This document shows, piece by piece, positions 45,701 to 52,780 of a DNA stretch of 64,000 nt; the stretch's first letter is position 1; each line of letters starts with the position of its first letter. Position numbers and translations under genes: made by a program. The notes beneath the pieces are model-generated. The model was given only the letters and a program-made list of their open reading frames with translations, was not told where the DNA came from and ran no database searches. Source of the stretch: Pseudoxanthomonas sp. JBR18 (lineage in GTDB: Bacteria > Pseudomonadota > Gammaproteobacteria > Xanthomonadales > Xanthomonadaceae); contig NZ_CP116339.1 in assembly GCF_028198165.1 (NCBI RefSeq), positions 682,001 through 746,000 on the forward strand, written 5' to 3'.

Positions 45701-45920
45701 CGGTGTACTTGCCCAGCGGCAGGCTGCCGAGCGAATAGCGCCCGTTCTCCACTTTCACCTCGCGCGAGAAGCCGCCGCTGCTCTGGACCAGCACGGTATC
45801 CGCGTCTCCGGCCCCGCTGACGGTGCCGAAGATGCGGCCGGTGGTGGACTGTGCATAGGCGCCATTGACGGCCACGGTCAGTGCGAGCGCCAAGGCGCTC
45901 CTGCGGATGAGTCGGTTCAT
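42708..45920 (-). CDS. Oar-like TonB-dependent receptor
   Basis: 1070 aa. The signal peptide of [11 protein letters not shown] ends AYAQ. It is followed by a carboxypeptidase-regulatory-like beta-sandwich domain (about 27-110), as in Oar-type receptors, then a plug (about 125-260) and a large barrel ending [11 protein letters not shown]. Oar-like receptors import peptides, proteins or other large substrates. The part from about 42720 to 45190 is visibly lower in GC than its neighbours (for example 43861-43920 is 30 of 60 G or C by my count), while the 5' end is high-GC, suggesting a mosaic or transferred gene. The start at 45920 is fixed by the signal peptide; upstream in-frame ATGs lie in the leader. 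Confidence 0.9.
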   Translation of the reverse strand: MNRLIRRSALALALTVAVNGAYAQSTTGRIFGTVSGAGDADTVLVQSSGGFSREVKVENGRYSLGSLPLGKYTVTLMHDGQTVDSRENVSIVVGAGTEVGLSAASAATGTTDLGAVKVSAMSMSPIDVSSVDTRTVVTSEQLQQLPLGRSAEAIALLAPGVVVNSGGYDNGPLGGSLPSFGGSAASENAYYLNGFNTTTASNNLGGLTLPYGAIDQQEIFTGGYGAQYGRSNGGVINQVGKRGTNDWKFGASVIWEPDSLKASQRDTYWRPDSQASTVDNTAYRYARAAGGLYQPLSKEEASRTTYSAYVGGPIIKDRLFFFLAGEEAKSDGIRMLSNRDAGATGQTNGVGVGGLTDYDYTQKRWYAKLDWYITDDHLLEFTSAGDKSETGGRIYNYDYANRTRLAYNTNEQKQETGPTLNLGKYTGYFGDNVTVTALYGKMRTPDRVTPFNYDAANGPLINDPGLQNPAYNGGSAIQNSQLVGSLSASDRAYEKTNLRLNLEWRLGDHAVSVGIDNQKSKGIDVGSVLSGPGYSWTYGQTGDPLGIQTNGRLNDYPAADGSAGVPSPGLADPTYGSEGYYVIQNINTSLYSYEAEQKAWYIEDKWQVTDNVLLSLGLRNDEFTNYTPFGQAYINLKNAWAPRLGFSWDVHGDSSLKVFGNVGRYYLGLPLSPVGLFTPSISTSTYYTYSGINADGTPVLATQLAAPVSANSRFGNIADVRTAVVDDIEGENQDEIILGFTKEMENGWIFGMRGTHRRLNAGIDDQNYDSNNRALVEAAAAQGITIDWSQVSGAALINPGETNSWGVIGTDGQFYQVDVTREAAGFPKLKRNYSAIEFNLERPFDGKWYTKLNYVWSHSYGTTEGQLRSDLYRSGGALGSYQGQAAVSTTQSWDYSQLMEHINGDQSNDHRHQFKLYGYYQMTPEWGISANLSMISGGPRPCLGNYYGDNYQPGENPRNPSSGYGSSSITGGTYHFCYNPETGTGEPSPPGSHGRLGWINQLDMGLTYKPNFADGKLAFNLNVFNLTNEDAASTVYPFSQLPDGSVNPLWNQPVVYQPPRYARLSVNYDW

Positions 45921-45962
45921 ATCGATGCGGTTCCCCGGAAAGGTGGTTCGGCAAGACGCCGG

Positions 45963-45991
45963 AAAAAGGCGCCACTCCCCAAAGTGGCGCC
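45963..45991 (-). terminator. Leader terminator (attenuator) of the Oar-like receptor
   Basis: On the minus strand GGCGCCACT, a TTGGGG loop and AGTGGCGCC are followed by TTTTTCC, ending about 42 nt before the receptor ATG. The 9 bp GC-rich stem plus U-tract is a textbook intrinsic terminator. No gene lies upstream on this strand, so it can only act on the receptor's own leader. On the plus strand there is no U-tract. Confidence 0.85.
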
Positions 45992-46001
45992 GCACGCGCC
46001 A
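45985..46001 (-). promoter_or_regulatory. Candidate antiterminator hairpin
   Basis: On the minus strand TGGCGC-GTGCG-GCGCCA can form a 6 bp hairpin using the left arm of the leader terminator, so the two structures exclude each other. What would switch them is unknown. Confidence 0.5.
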
Positions 46002-46099
46002 GCCTGACCACGGGACCGACACCGGCAACCCGTGGCGCAGCATGTCGCGACGCGACACGGATGCTATGCGCCGTCATGGGGCAAAGTTCGTTTCACGAC

Positions 46100-46128
46100 G
46101 GGTAGGTGGCACCCGGCCGGGTAGGTGG
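46100..46128 (-). promoter_or_regulatory. Paired activator-box repeats upstream of Oar-like receptor
   Basis: GGGTAGGTGG occurs at 46100-46109 and 46119-46128, 19 bp apart (plus strand; gene on minus). The same pair with the same spacing precedes the TonB receptor at 57317. The sequence resembles the MalT box GGGGA(T/G)GAGG. The LAL regulator gene at 47719 lies nearby. Confidence 0.65.
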
Positions 46129-46221
46129 GCAGGGTGGGCGGGGCTTCCGGGGTGGTCGCGACCGGGCCCAGCCGCGACAATGTCGGGCTTCGTCCCCGCG
46201 CGACGCCCACAGGACCCGCTG

Positions 46222-47508
46222 ATGCACCACGATCGCTCGCACGCCCTTTTCGCCCGCGCCCAGGCGCTGATCCCCGGCGGCGTCAATTCGCCGGTGCGCG
46301 CCTTCAAGTCGGTCGGCGGCGAGCCGTTCTTCGTCCAGCGCGCCGAAGGCGCCTATCTGTACGACGTGGACGGCAACCGCTATATCGACTACGTCGGGTC
46401 CTGGGGGCCGATGATCGCCGGGCACAACCATCCGGCCGTCCGCGAGGCGGTTGAACGCGCGATTCGTGACGGCCTGTCCTTTGGTGCGCCCTGCCCGGCC
46501 GAAGTCACCATGGCCGAGACCATCACCCGCCTGGTCCCGGCCTGCGAGATGGTGCGCATGGTCAATTCCGGGACCGAGGCCACGCTCTCGGCCATCCGCT
46601 TGGCACGCGGCGCCACCGGCCGCCAGCGCATCGTCAAGTTCGAAGGGTGCTACCACGGCCATGGTGACTCGTTCCTGGTCAAGGCCGGCAGCGGCATGCT
46701 TACCCTCGGCGTGCCCACCTCGCCCGGTGTGCCGGTCGGGCTGAGCGAACTGACCGCCACCCTGAGCTACAACGATTTCGAAGGCGCCACCGCGCTGTTC
46801 GAGGACATCGGCGCTGAAATCGCCGCGGTGATCGTCGAGCCCGTGGTCGGCAATGCCAACTGCATCCCGCCCCTGCCCGGCTACCTGCAGCACCTGCGCG
46901 AGCTGTGCACCCAGCATGGCGCGGTCCTGATCTTCGATGAGGTCATGACAGGATTCCGTGTCGCCCTTGGCGGCGCGCAGGCCTACTACGGCGTCACCCC
47001 CGACCTGACCACGTTCGGCAAGATCATCGGCGGCGGCATGCCCGTGGGTGCGTATGGCGGCCGCGCCGAGTTGATGAACCAGATCGCCCCGGCGGGCCCG
47101 ATCTACCAGGCCGGCACGCTTTCCGGCAATCCGGTCGCCATGGCCGCCGGCCTGGCGATGCTGGAACTGATCCAGGCACCTGGCTTTCACGACCGTCTAT
47201 CGGAACGGACTGCGGCACTATGCGCCGGGCTGGAGGCGGCGGCCCGCCAGGCAGGCGTCGCCGTGACGACCAATCAGGTCGGCGCCATGTTCGGCCTATT
47301 CTTCACCGACCAGAAGGTGGAAACCTACACCCAAGCCACGGCTTGCGACACCGGCGCATTCAATCGGTTCTTCCACGCGATGCTCGAGCGCGGGGTCTTC
47401 CTGGCGCCGTCGGCGTACGAAGCGGGCTTCCTGTCCGCCGCGCATGACGAAATTGTCATAAAAGACACGCTCGAAGCCGCGCGCACGGCGTTTTCAGCCA
47501 TCGCGTGA
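46222..47508 (+). CDS. hemL: Glutamate-1-semialdehyde 2,1-aminomutase
   Basis: HemL makes 5-aminolevulinate from glutamate-1-semialdehyde, early in heme and siroheme synthesis. The 428 aa protein from [14 protein letters not shown] has [18 protein letters not shown] and the PLP lysine K267 in [18 protein letters not shown]. The start at 46222 matches the family; the longer frame to 45865 covers the divergent promoter region. Confidence 0.96.
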   Translation: MHHDRSHALFARAQALIPGGVNSPVRAFKSVGGEPFFVQRAEGAYLYDVDGNRYIDYVGSWGPMIAGHNHPAVREAVERAIRDGLSFGAPCPAEVTMAETITRLVPACEMVRMVNSGTEATLSAIRLARGATGRQRIVKFEGCYHGHGDSFLVKAGSGMLTLGVPTSPGVPVGLSELTATLSYNDFEGATALFEDIGAEIAAVIVEPVVGNANCIPPLPGYLQHLRELCTQHGAVLIFDEVMTGFRVALGGAQAYYGVTPDLTTFGKIIGGGMPVGAYGGRAELMNQIAPAGPIYQAGTLSGNPVAMAAGLAMLELIQAPGFHDRLSERTAALCAGLEAAARQAGVAVTTNQVGAMFGLFFTDQKVETYTQATACDTGAFNRFFHAMLERGVFLAPSAYEAGFLSAAHDEIVIKDTLEAARTAFSAIA

Positions 47509-47718
47509 AGGCGAACGCGCGCATCGCGCGATGACCAGCCACTTTGCAAAACGCTACTTACGTGGCATATCTGTCATCGAAAGGTGCCCAGAGGATGGGC
47601 ATGGGCGGGGGCCCCGACACAGGACCATGACAGATGCGCAAGTTCCACCGCGCATGGAACGGTCTTGTGCCATGCGCCGGCTTACCTGGGGGGAAGCCGG
47701 TCACATGCGGAGAGCTGT

Positions 47719-50475
47719 GTGCCTGTTGCCAAGCCCGTTGCACTGATCGGCCCGCGTCCGTCCCTCACCCGTGAGGGCACCACCAGCGGCGACTGGATCC
47801 TTCCCGACAAACTCGAGCCACCCCGTCTGCACGTCGATGCCATCCCGCGATCGCGGTTGATGGCGCAGTTGGATGCGAGCCTGTCGGTCCCGCTGACCCT
47901 GCTGCTGGCCCCGCCGGGATTCGGGAAGAGCACCCTGCTCGCCCAATGGCACGCGCATCTGCTCCAGCAGGGCCAGACCCAGGTCGCCTGGCTGTCGCTG
48001 GACGAGGATGACGCCGAGCCCGCGCGGTTGCTCGCGTATCTGGCCCTGGCCCTGGGATTGGGCGCCGGCGACAGCTTCACGCCCCCCTTGGGCGCGAGCC
48101 ATTGGCGCGACCTCGATCTGGCCGCCACGCGCACCGTCCTGCTGCGCGCAGTCCGTTGCGCGCAGCAGCCGTTGGTCCTGATGCTGGACGACTACGATCG
48201 CGCCGCCAGCCCGGCCATCAATGAAATCATCACCCTGTTGGTCGAACACGGTGGGCCCCGGCTGCACGTACTGCTTGCGACGCGGCGCGCGCCTGCACTG
48301 CCGCTGTCGCAGCTGACCGTGCGCGGCGCCCTGCAGCGGATCGACGCCAGCGAACTGGCCCTGGATGCCGGCGAGACGCGCGCGGTGCTGGGGGCCTCCA
48401 GCGACGCCGATGCCGCTCGCCTGCGCGACAAGACCGAAGGCTGGCCCGTGGCGGTACGCCTGGCCGCTCTGTGGATCGCCGGCGACGGGCGTCGGGGCGA
48501 GGACGTGGCCCGGTTCTCTGGACGCTCGGCCTTGCTGGCCAACTACCTAGCCGAACAGGTCGTGCGCGACCTGGACGCCCCGCTGCGCGACTTCCTGCTG
48601 GAAACCTCCGGCCTGGAGCGCTTCAACGCAGATCTGGCCAACGCGATGCGCGGGCGCCAGGACAGCGGCCAGCTGCTGGTCTGCCTGGGTCACTTCCATG
48701 GCCTGCTGGTGCCGCTGGACGATGATCACGAGTGGTTCCGCTATCACCCACTGTTCGCCGATTTCCTCCACCAGCAGCTCGAACGCCAGGCACCTGCCCA
48801 GGCCCGTGCGCTGCACCGACGCGCGGCGCAATGGTGCGCCGATCACCACCAGCTGCCCGAAGCGGTCCGCCACGCCTTGCGCGCGCGCGACACCGAGCTG
48901 GCCGCGGCATGTGTAGCCCGCGCCGGCAGCTGGCAGATGCTGCTGCGGCATGGCACGGCCGCCGTGCGCGGCCTCCTGCGACAGTTCGATGTCCGGGTGA
49001 TCCGCGATACCCCGGCCCTCAACCTGACCCAGGCTTACTTGCACATGCGCGTGGGCGAGTTCAGCCATGCGCAGACCCTGCTGGAGCGCTTCCGTGATTT
49101 CGGCGAGGAGCTGCGTGCCCCGCTGGAACGCGACTACACCGTGGTCGTAGCCTTGCTGCGCGACTTGATGGACCAGGTCTGCGGCAATCCACGCGGCATC
49201 ACCCAACTCCATGCCCAGGCCTGCGCACTGGATCAGGATGACCACCTGGGACGCGGGACATTGCTATGCATCTGCGCCACCACCGCGCTGGGCCGTGGCG
49301 AGCTGGCCACGGCCGAGCGCTTGGCACGGGAGGCGGCCGAGACCCTGGGCCGCGCGCCAAGTCAGGAAAGCCTGGGCTATGCCCTGGTCCACCTGGGCCA
49401 GAGCCAGTTCTATCGTGGCGCGCTGGATGCCGCCGAGGACACCTACCAACGCGCGTTGGCGCTGGCCGGGCAGTCGCATGGCGGGGATTCCACGCTCATT
49501 GCGGCATGCCGCTGCCTGCTGGCCCAGCTGCAGGTCGAGCGCGGCCGCTACGATGTCGCCGCCGATCTGCTCGATGGCGCCCTGGAAACCCTCGAACGCG
49601 ATGACGGGTGGGTCGATGTCTACGCCTCCGGCTACGGGACAGCGTTGACCCTGGCACGGCAGCACGATCGTAGCGGGCGCAAGGCCTGCGCCCTGCTCGA
49701 TCGCATGGATGCCCTGGCTACCCGCAGGCACCTGGCGCGTCTGGCCGATCTGGCCACCGCCTGGCGCCTGGACGTGCTCATGGACTTGCCCGGACAGGCC
49801 GTGGCCGACGCGGTCATGGCCCGCTCCGGCGGGGAGGCCGCCTTCATCCATGCATTGTCCAGCGGCCATGGCTGGCGACAGGGCCACGCGCTGGGCATGG
49901 CCCTGGCACGCTGGCACGCCCAGGCCGGCCGTGCCGGCCAGGCGCTTTCGATCCTGCAACGCCAGCAGACCTTCGCCGTGGAAAACGGCGACGCGTTCCA
50001 TCTGGCCCGCGTGCAGCTGCGCCTGGCCCTGGTTCGGCATCAGCGTGGCGAGATGGACCAGGCCCTGCCCCCCCTGCACGCCGTGCTCGACCATGTCGCC
50101 TCCATGCGGGCCTGGCAGGTCGCCCTGGAGCCAGGGCTGCCCACCAAGTCCCTGCTGCGCAGCGCCCGCCAGCATGATCCAGAGGCCGCCGCGGGAACCA
50201 CGCGCGCCCTGACCATCCATATCCTCCTGGAGAAGCTCTCCTGCGAGGAAACCCTGGCCACCCAGCTGTTCAGCGAACGCGAGCTGGAAGTCCTGGGCCA
50301 GCTGGCCCGTGGTCAGTCCAACAAGCAGATCGCGCGACGGCTCTCGCTGTCGGAGAACACGGTGAAGTTCCATCTCAAGAACCTCTACCGCAAGCTGGAA
50401 GCCAGCACCCGCGAGGCCGCCCTGGGCAACGCCTTGCAGCGCGGCCTGATCGAGGCCGCCGGCGGCCCGCAATGA
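47719..50475 (+). CDS. MalT-like (LAL) LuxR-family ATP-dependent regulator
   Basis: 918 aa LAL regulator. The GTG start at 47719 has GGAG six bases upstream. A STAND-type ATPase domain carries a P-loop (APPGFGKST near 55-65) and a Walker B strand (LVLMLDDYD). TPR-like helical repeats fill the middle. A C-terminal LuxR HTH ends the protein (FSERELEVLGQLARGQSNKQIARRL in two parts, then TVKFHLKNLYRKL). MalT-type regulators bind a small inducer with ATP, oligomerise, and bind direct repeats near promoters. It lies between two TonB receptor operons that share MalT-box-like repeats, so it is the likely activator of both. The inducer is unknown. Confidence 0.88.
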   Translation: MPVAKPVALIGPRPSLTREGTTSGDWILPDKLEPPRLHVDAIPRSRLMAQLDASLSVPLTLLLAPPGFGKSTLLAQWHAHLLQQGQTQVAWLSLDEDDAEPARLLAYLALALGLGAGDSFTPPLGASHWRDLDLAATRTVLLRAVRCAQQPLVLMLDDYDRAASPAINEIITLLVEHGGPRLHVLLATRRAPALPLSQLTVRGALQRIDASELALDAGETRAVLGASSDADAARLRDKTEGWPVAVRLAALWIAGDGRRGEDVARFSGRSALLANYLAEQVVRDLDAPLRDFLLETSGLERFNADLANAMRGRQDSGQLLVCLGHFHGLLVPLDDDHEWFRYHPLFADFLHQQLERQAPAQARALHRRAAQWCADHHQLPEAVRHALRARDTELAAACVARAGSWQMLLRHGTAAVRGLLRQFDVRVIRDTPALNLTQAYLHMRVGEFSHAQTLLERFRDFGEELRAPLERDYTVVVALLRDLMDQVCGNPRGITQLHAQACALDQDDHLGRGTLLCICATTALGRGELATAERLAREAAETLGRAPSQESLGYALVHLGQSQFYRGALDAAEDTYQRALALAGQSHGGDSTLIAACRCLLAQLQVERGRYDVAADLLDGALETLERDDGWVDVYASGYGTALTLARQHDRSGRKACALLDRMDALATRRHLARLADLATAWRLDVLMDLPGQAVADAVMARSGGEAAFIHALSSGHGWRQGHALGMALARWHAQAGRAGQALSILQRQQTFAVENGDAFHLARVQLRLALVRHQRGEMDQALPPLHAVLDHVASMRAWQVALEPGLPTKSLLRSARQHDPEAAAGTTRALTIHILLEKLSCEETLATQLFSERELEVLGQLARGQSNKQIARRLSLSENTVKFHLKNLYRKLEASTREAALGNALQRGLIEAAGGPQ

Positions 50476-50478
50476 ACG

Positions 50479-50508
50479 ACGCCCGCCGCGGTCGACCGCG
50501 GCGGGCGT
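50479..50508. terminator. Perfect 30 bp palindrome between convergent genes
   Basis: ACGCCCGCCGCGGTC and its exact complement GACCGCGGCGGGCGT abut, giving 15 bp arms with no loop bases besides the centre. It starts 4 bp after the LAL regulator stop and serves the convergent aminotransferase gene as well, most likely as a bidirectional terminator. Confidence 0.8.
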
Positions 50509-50542
50509 TGGATTTCCTGCGACCTCGATCCGGCTTGGGTCT

Positions 50543-51766
50543 CTAGACCACCATGAAGGTGCCGTCGCGACGTTCGTCCTGGAGCAAGGTCAGCTTCAGC
50601 GGCACCGGCCCGCGCTCACCGGCCATCACCTTGGCGAAGGCGTCCTTGAACCGGCTCATCTCTTCGGCCGTGCCCACAGTGATGCGCGAGGAATTCGGCC
50701 AGCCTTCCCAGCTGCGGCCCACGAACACTCCGTAGGTGGCCATCGCCTCCATGAACTCACGCGCCGGGCGCTTGACGTCCAGCATGAAGCAGTTGCTCTC
50801 CGATGGGCTGCACGCATAGCCCTGCTGGGTCAGCCAGGTGGCGACGTCCTCGCGGATCGCGGTGTTGGCCGCGCGCCGGGTCGGGACCAGCTTCGGGTCG
50901 CGCAGGCTGGCCAGGCCCGCGGCCATGGCGGTGACCGGCAAGGCATTGGTCCCGAAGTAGGTCAGGCGTTCGAGCAGATCCGGACGACCCACCGCGTAGC
51001 CCAGGCGGATGCCGGCCATGCCGTAGAGCTTGGAGAAGGTCCGCAGGATCACCACCTCCTTGTCGGCGGCCACCAGGTCCGCGCCGGTCACCGCGTTTTC
51101 CGACAGATGGATGTAGGCCTCGTCCAGCACCAGGATGCTGCCCTGGGGCTTGTGCGCCAGGGCGTACTCGATGTCCTTGCGCGGGGTGAGCGACCCGGTG
51201 GGATTGTTCGGATTGCAGATGTAGATCATGCCGGCCGCGGCATCGGCCGCGCACATGGCCGCCACGTCGTGGCTGTAGTCGGCCCGCAGCGGCACCTTGT
51301 GTACGGGCGCCTTGACCTGGCCGGCCGTGCGCCAGGCCGCTTCGAAGGTCGGATTGGCCGTCACCAGCGAGGCTGTCGGCGAGGTGAAGGCCAGCACCGT
51401 CTGGGTCAGCGGCGGGGTCGAGCCGGCATACGGGACGATGTAGTCCGGCTTGACCCCGAGCTGGGCGGCCATCTCCTGCACCAGTTCCCCCTGCATCTGC
51501 CCCAGATAGCGCCCGCCACTGGGCGCGATGCCATCGATCGCCTTGAGCGCCTCGGCGCTGGGGCCCAAGGGGTTCTCGTTGGCGTTGATCATCACCGGCT
51601 CCAGGCCGAGGGCCTTGGCCTGCTCGGGGTCCACGCGCGGCCGGCTGGGCGGGTTGCGCTTGGCGAAGGCCGACCCGGCCAGGCCGAGCAGCGGTGCGCC
51701 AACGGCGGTGCCGGCAGCCAGGGCGGAGCCACTGAGGAAGCGGCGACGGGAGAGCGGTGCTTTCAT
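50543..51766 (-). CDS. Tat-exported PLP aminotransferase, HisC-like
   Basis: 407 aa class I/II aminotransferase with a twin-arginine signal, LSRRRFLSGSA, and an Ala-rich hydrophobic core ending GSAFA. PLP contacts are intact: NENPLG, NPNNPTG at 185-191, DEAY at 215-218 and catalytic lysine K246 in RTFSKLYGMAGIR. Histidinol-phosphate aminotransferases have this sequence pattern but are cytoplasmic. Tat export would allow folding with PLP before transport. It is the last gene behind RidA, cytochrome c and amine oxidase, so it probably handles an amino acid in the periplasm. The substrate is unknown. Confidence 0.9.
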   Translation of the reverse strand: MKAPLSRRRFLSGSALAAGTAVGAPLLGLAGSAFAKRNPPSRPRVDPEQAKALGLEPVMINANENPLGPSAEALKAIDGIAPSGGRYLGQMQGELVQEMAAQLGVKPDYIVPYAGSTPPLTQTVLAFTSPTASLVTANPTFEAAWRTAGQVKAPVHKVPLRADYSHDVAAMCAADAAAGMIYICNPNNPTGSLTPRKDIEYALAHKPQGSILVLDEAYIHLSENAVTGADLVAADKEVVILRTFSKLYGMAGIRLGYAVGRPDLLERLTYFGTNALPVTAMAAGLASLRDPKLVPTRRAANTAIREDVATWLTQQGYACSPSESNCFMLDVKRPAREFMEAMATYGVFVGRSWEGWPNSSRITVGTAEEMSRFKDAFAKVMAGERGPVPLKLTLLQDERRDGTFMVV

Positions 51767-51801
51767 GGGGTCACTCCGATAGCAGGGCGGGGAACGGATG
51801 A

Positions 51802-52296
51802 CTACGGACGTACGGCGATGACTTCGATCTCCACGCGCGCGGCCGGATTGCCCAGCGCCGCAATCTGGAAGGCCGAGCGGGCCGGCAGGTTCATCTGCTT
51901 GGCGTCCTTGCCGAAGAACTGGGTGTAGCCTTCCATGAAGCCCTTGAAGTCCATCTTGCCGTCGTTCTCCGGGCCGCCGACCAGGAAGGCCTGCATCTTG
52001 ACCACGTCCTTCATGTCCAGGCCCATGCTCTGCAGCTGCTTCTGGATCTGGGTCAGCACGCTGATGGTCTGGACCTTGGTATCGCCATAGGCCTCAAGCG
52101 AGCCCTTGGGCGCATCGGGGTTGGCGACGGCTGCCAGCTTGCCGCTGAGATAGATGGTGGACTTGCCAGCCGGGACTTCGACCGCCGAGGCGATCGGGAA
52201 GTCGCTGCCGGGGATGCCGTGGCGCACGACATCCTGGGCCTGGGCGGCCACGGGTGACAGGAGGGCGGTCAGGAACAACAGGCGGGACAGGCGCAT
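51802..52296 (-). CDS. Exported RidA/YjgF-family imine deaminase
   Basis: 164 aa beginning MRLSRLLFLTALLS with GGAG upstream and a signal peptide ending AAQAQ. The mature part is a RidA domain (VPAGKSTIYLSGKLA, LAAYGDTKVQT-like helix, KMQAFLVG, and the final PAARVEIEVIAVRP with the family's conserved arginine). RidA proteins hydrolyse reactive imines/enamines made by amino acid oxidation or PLP enzymes. Most are cytoplasmic; export here fits a periplasmic amine oxidase upstream. It sits 35 bp before the aminotransferase and 37 bp after the cytochrome. Confidence 0.9.
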   Translation of the reverse strand: MRLSRLLFLTALLSPVAAQAQDVVRHGIPGSDFPIASAVEVPAGKSTIYLSGKLAAVANPDAPKGSLEAYGDTKVQTISVLTQIQKQLQSMGLDMKDVVKMQAFLVGGPENDGKMDFKGFMEGYTQFFGKDAKQMNLPARSAFQIAALGNPAARVEIEVIAVRP

Positions 52297-52333
52297 GGGA
52301 ACTCCGTAGGAAAAAGGGAACAGGGACACGCGA

Positions 52334-52780
52334 TCACTCGTCGGAGGTCGAAGCACTGTCCAGCGAGGCGCGCAGTGCCTTGACGTCGTCGGCGGTGACC
52401 GGGTCATCGTAATGGTTGCCGAAATGGGTCCGTACATAAGTGGTGACCTCGGCGACCTGCGCATCGTTGAGCATGCCGCCGAAACCCGGCATCGCGCCGT
52501 GCCCACCGAGCACCATCATCTCCACGTACGGCGCCGCACCCAGCTTGGGATTGCCGGCCAGGGCCGGATATTCGCCGGCGCCCTTGGCGCCCTTGGCGCC
52601 TTCCATGTGACAGGCCTGGCAGATGGTGCCGTAGATCTGCGGGCCGTCGGCATGGGAAAAGTCGCGCGACTTCAGGAAGCCGGTGGCATCGGAGGTCTGC
52701 GCGCGCGCCGGCAGCTGCTGCCAGCCCATCACGCCCAGCGTGCCGAGCAGGCCGATCACGGTCAGGGTCTTGGTGTTCAT
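52334..52780 (-). CDS. Exported class I c-type cytochrome
   Basis: 148 aa with signal peptide ending ARAQ. One heme site, C55-Q-A-C58-H59, and a likely Met ligand, M97 in GHGAMPGFGGML, define a small class I cytochrome c. The ATG overlaps the amine oxidase stop by four bases (ATGA at 52777-52780), implying coupled translation. A likely role is to take electrons from the FAD amine oxidase and pass them to the respiratory chain, which would spare oxygen and avoid hydrogen peroxide. Confidence 0.92.
   Translation of the reverse strand: MNTKTLTVIGLLGTLGVMGWQQLPARAQTSDATGFLKSRDFSHADGPQIYGTICQACHMEGAKGAKGAGEYPALAGNPKLGAAPYVEMMVLGGHGAMPGFGGMLNDAQVAEVTTYVRTHFGNHYDDPVTADDVKALRASLDSASTSDE

Larger units (their letters stand above)
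45921..46221. promoter_or_regulatory. Divergent region between Oar-like receptor and hemL
   Basis: The 301 bp hold, from the receptor side outward: a leader terminator hairpin (45963-45991) overlapped by a competing hairpin (45985-46001), a candidate -10 around TAGCAT (46066-46061, minus strand), and two GGGTAGGTG direct repeats (46100 and 46119). The remainder (46130-46221) precedes hemL and shows no clear elements. Confidence 0.6.

Noticed and set aside
45921..46058. N-terminal extension of the Oar-like receptor to an ATG at 46058
   Set aside because: The extension would precede a good signal peptide at 45920 and would cover the leader terminator and candidate -10.
47531..47746. Small open frame overlapping the start of the LAL regulator
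   Set aside because: It has no ribosome site or recognisable sequence, and the GTG at 47719 in another frame is well supported.
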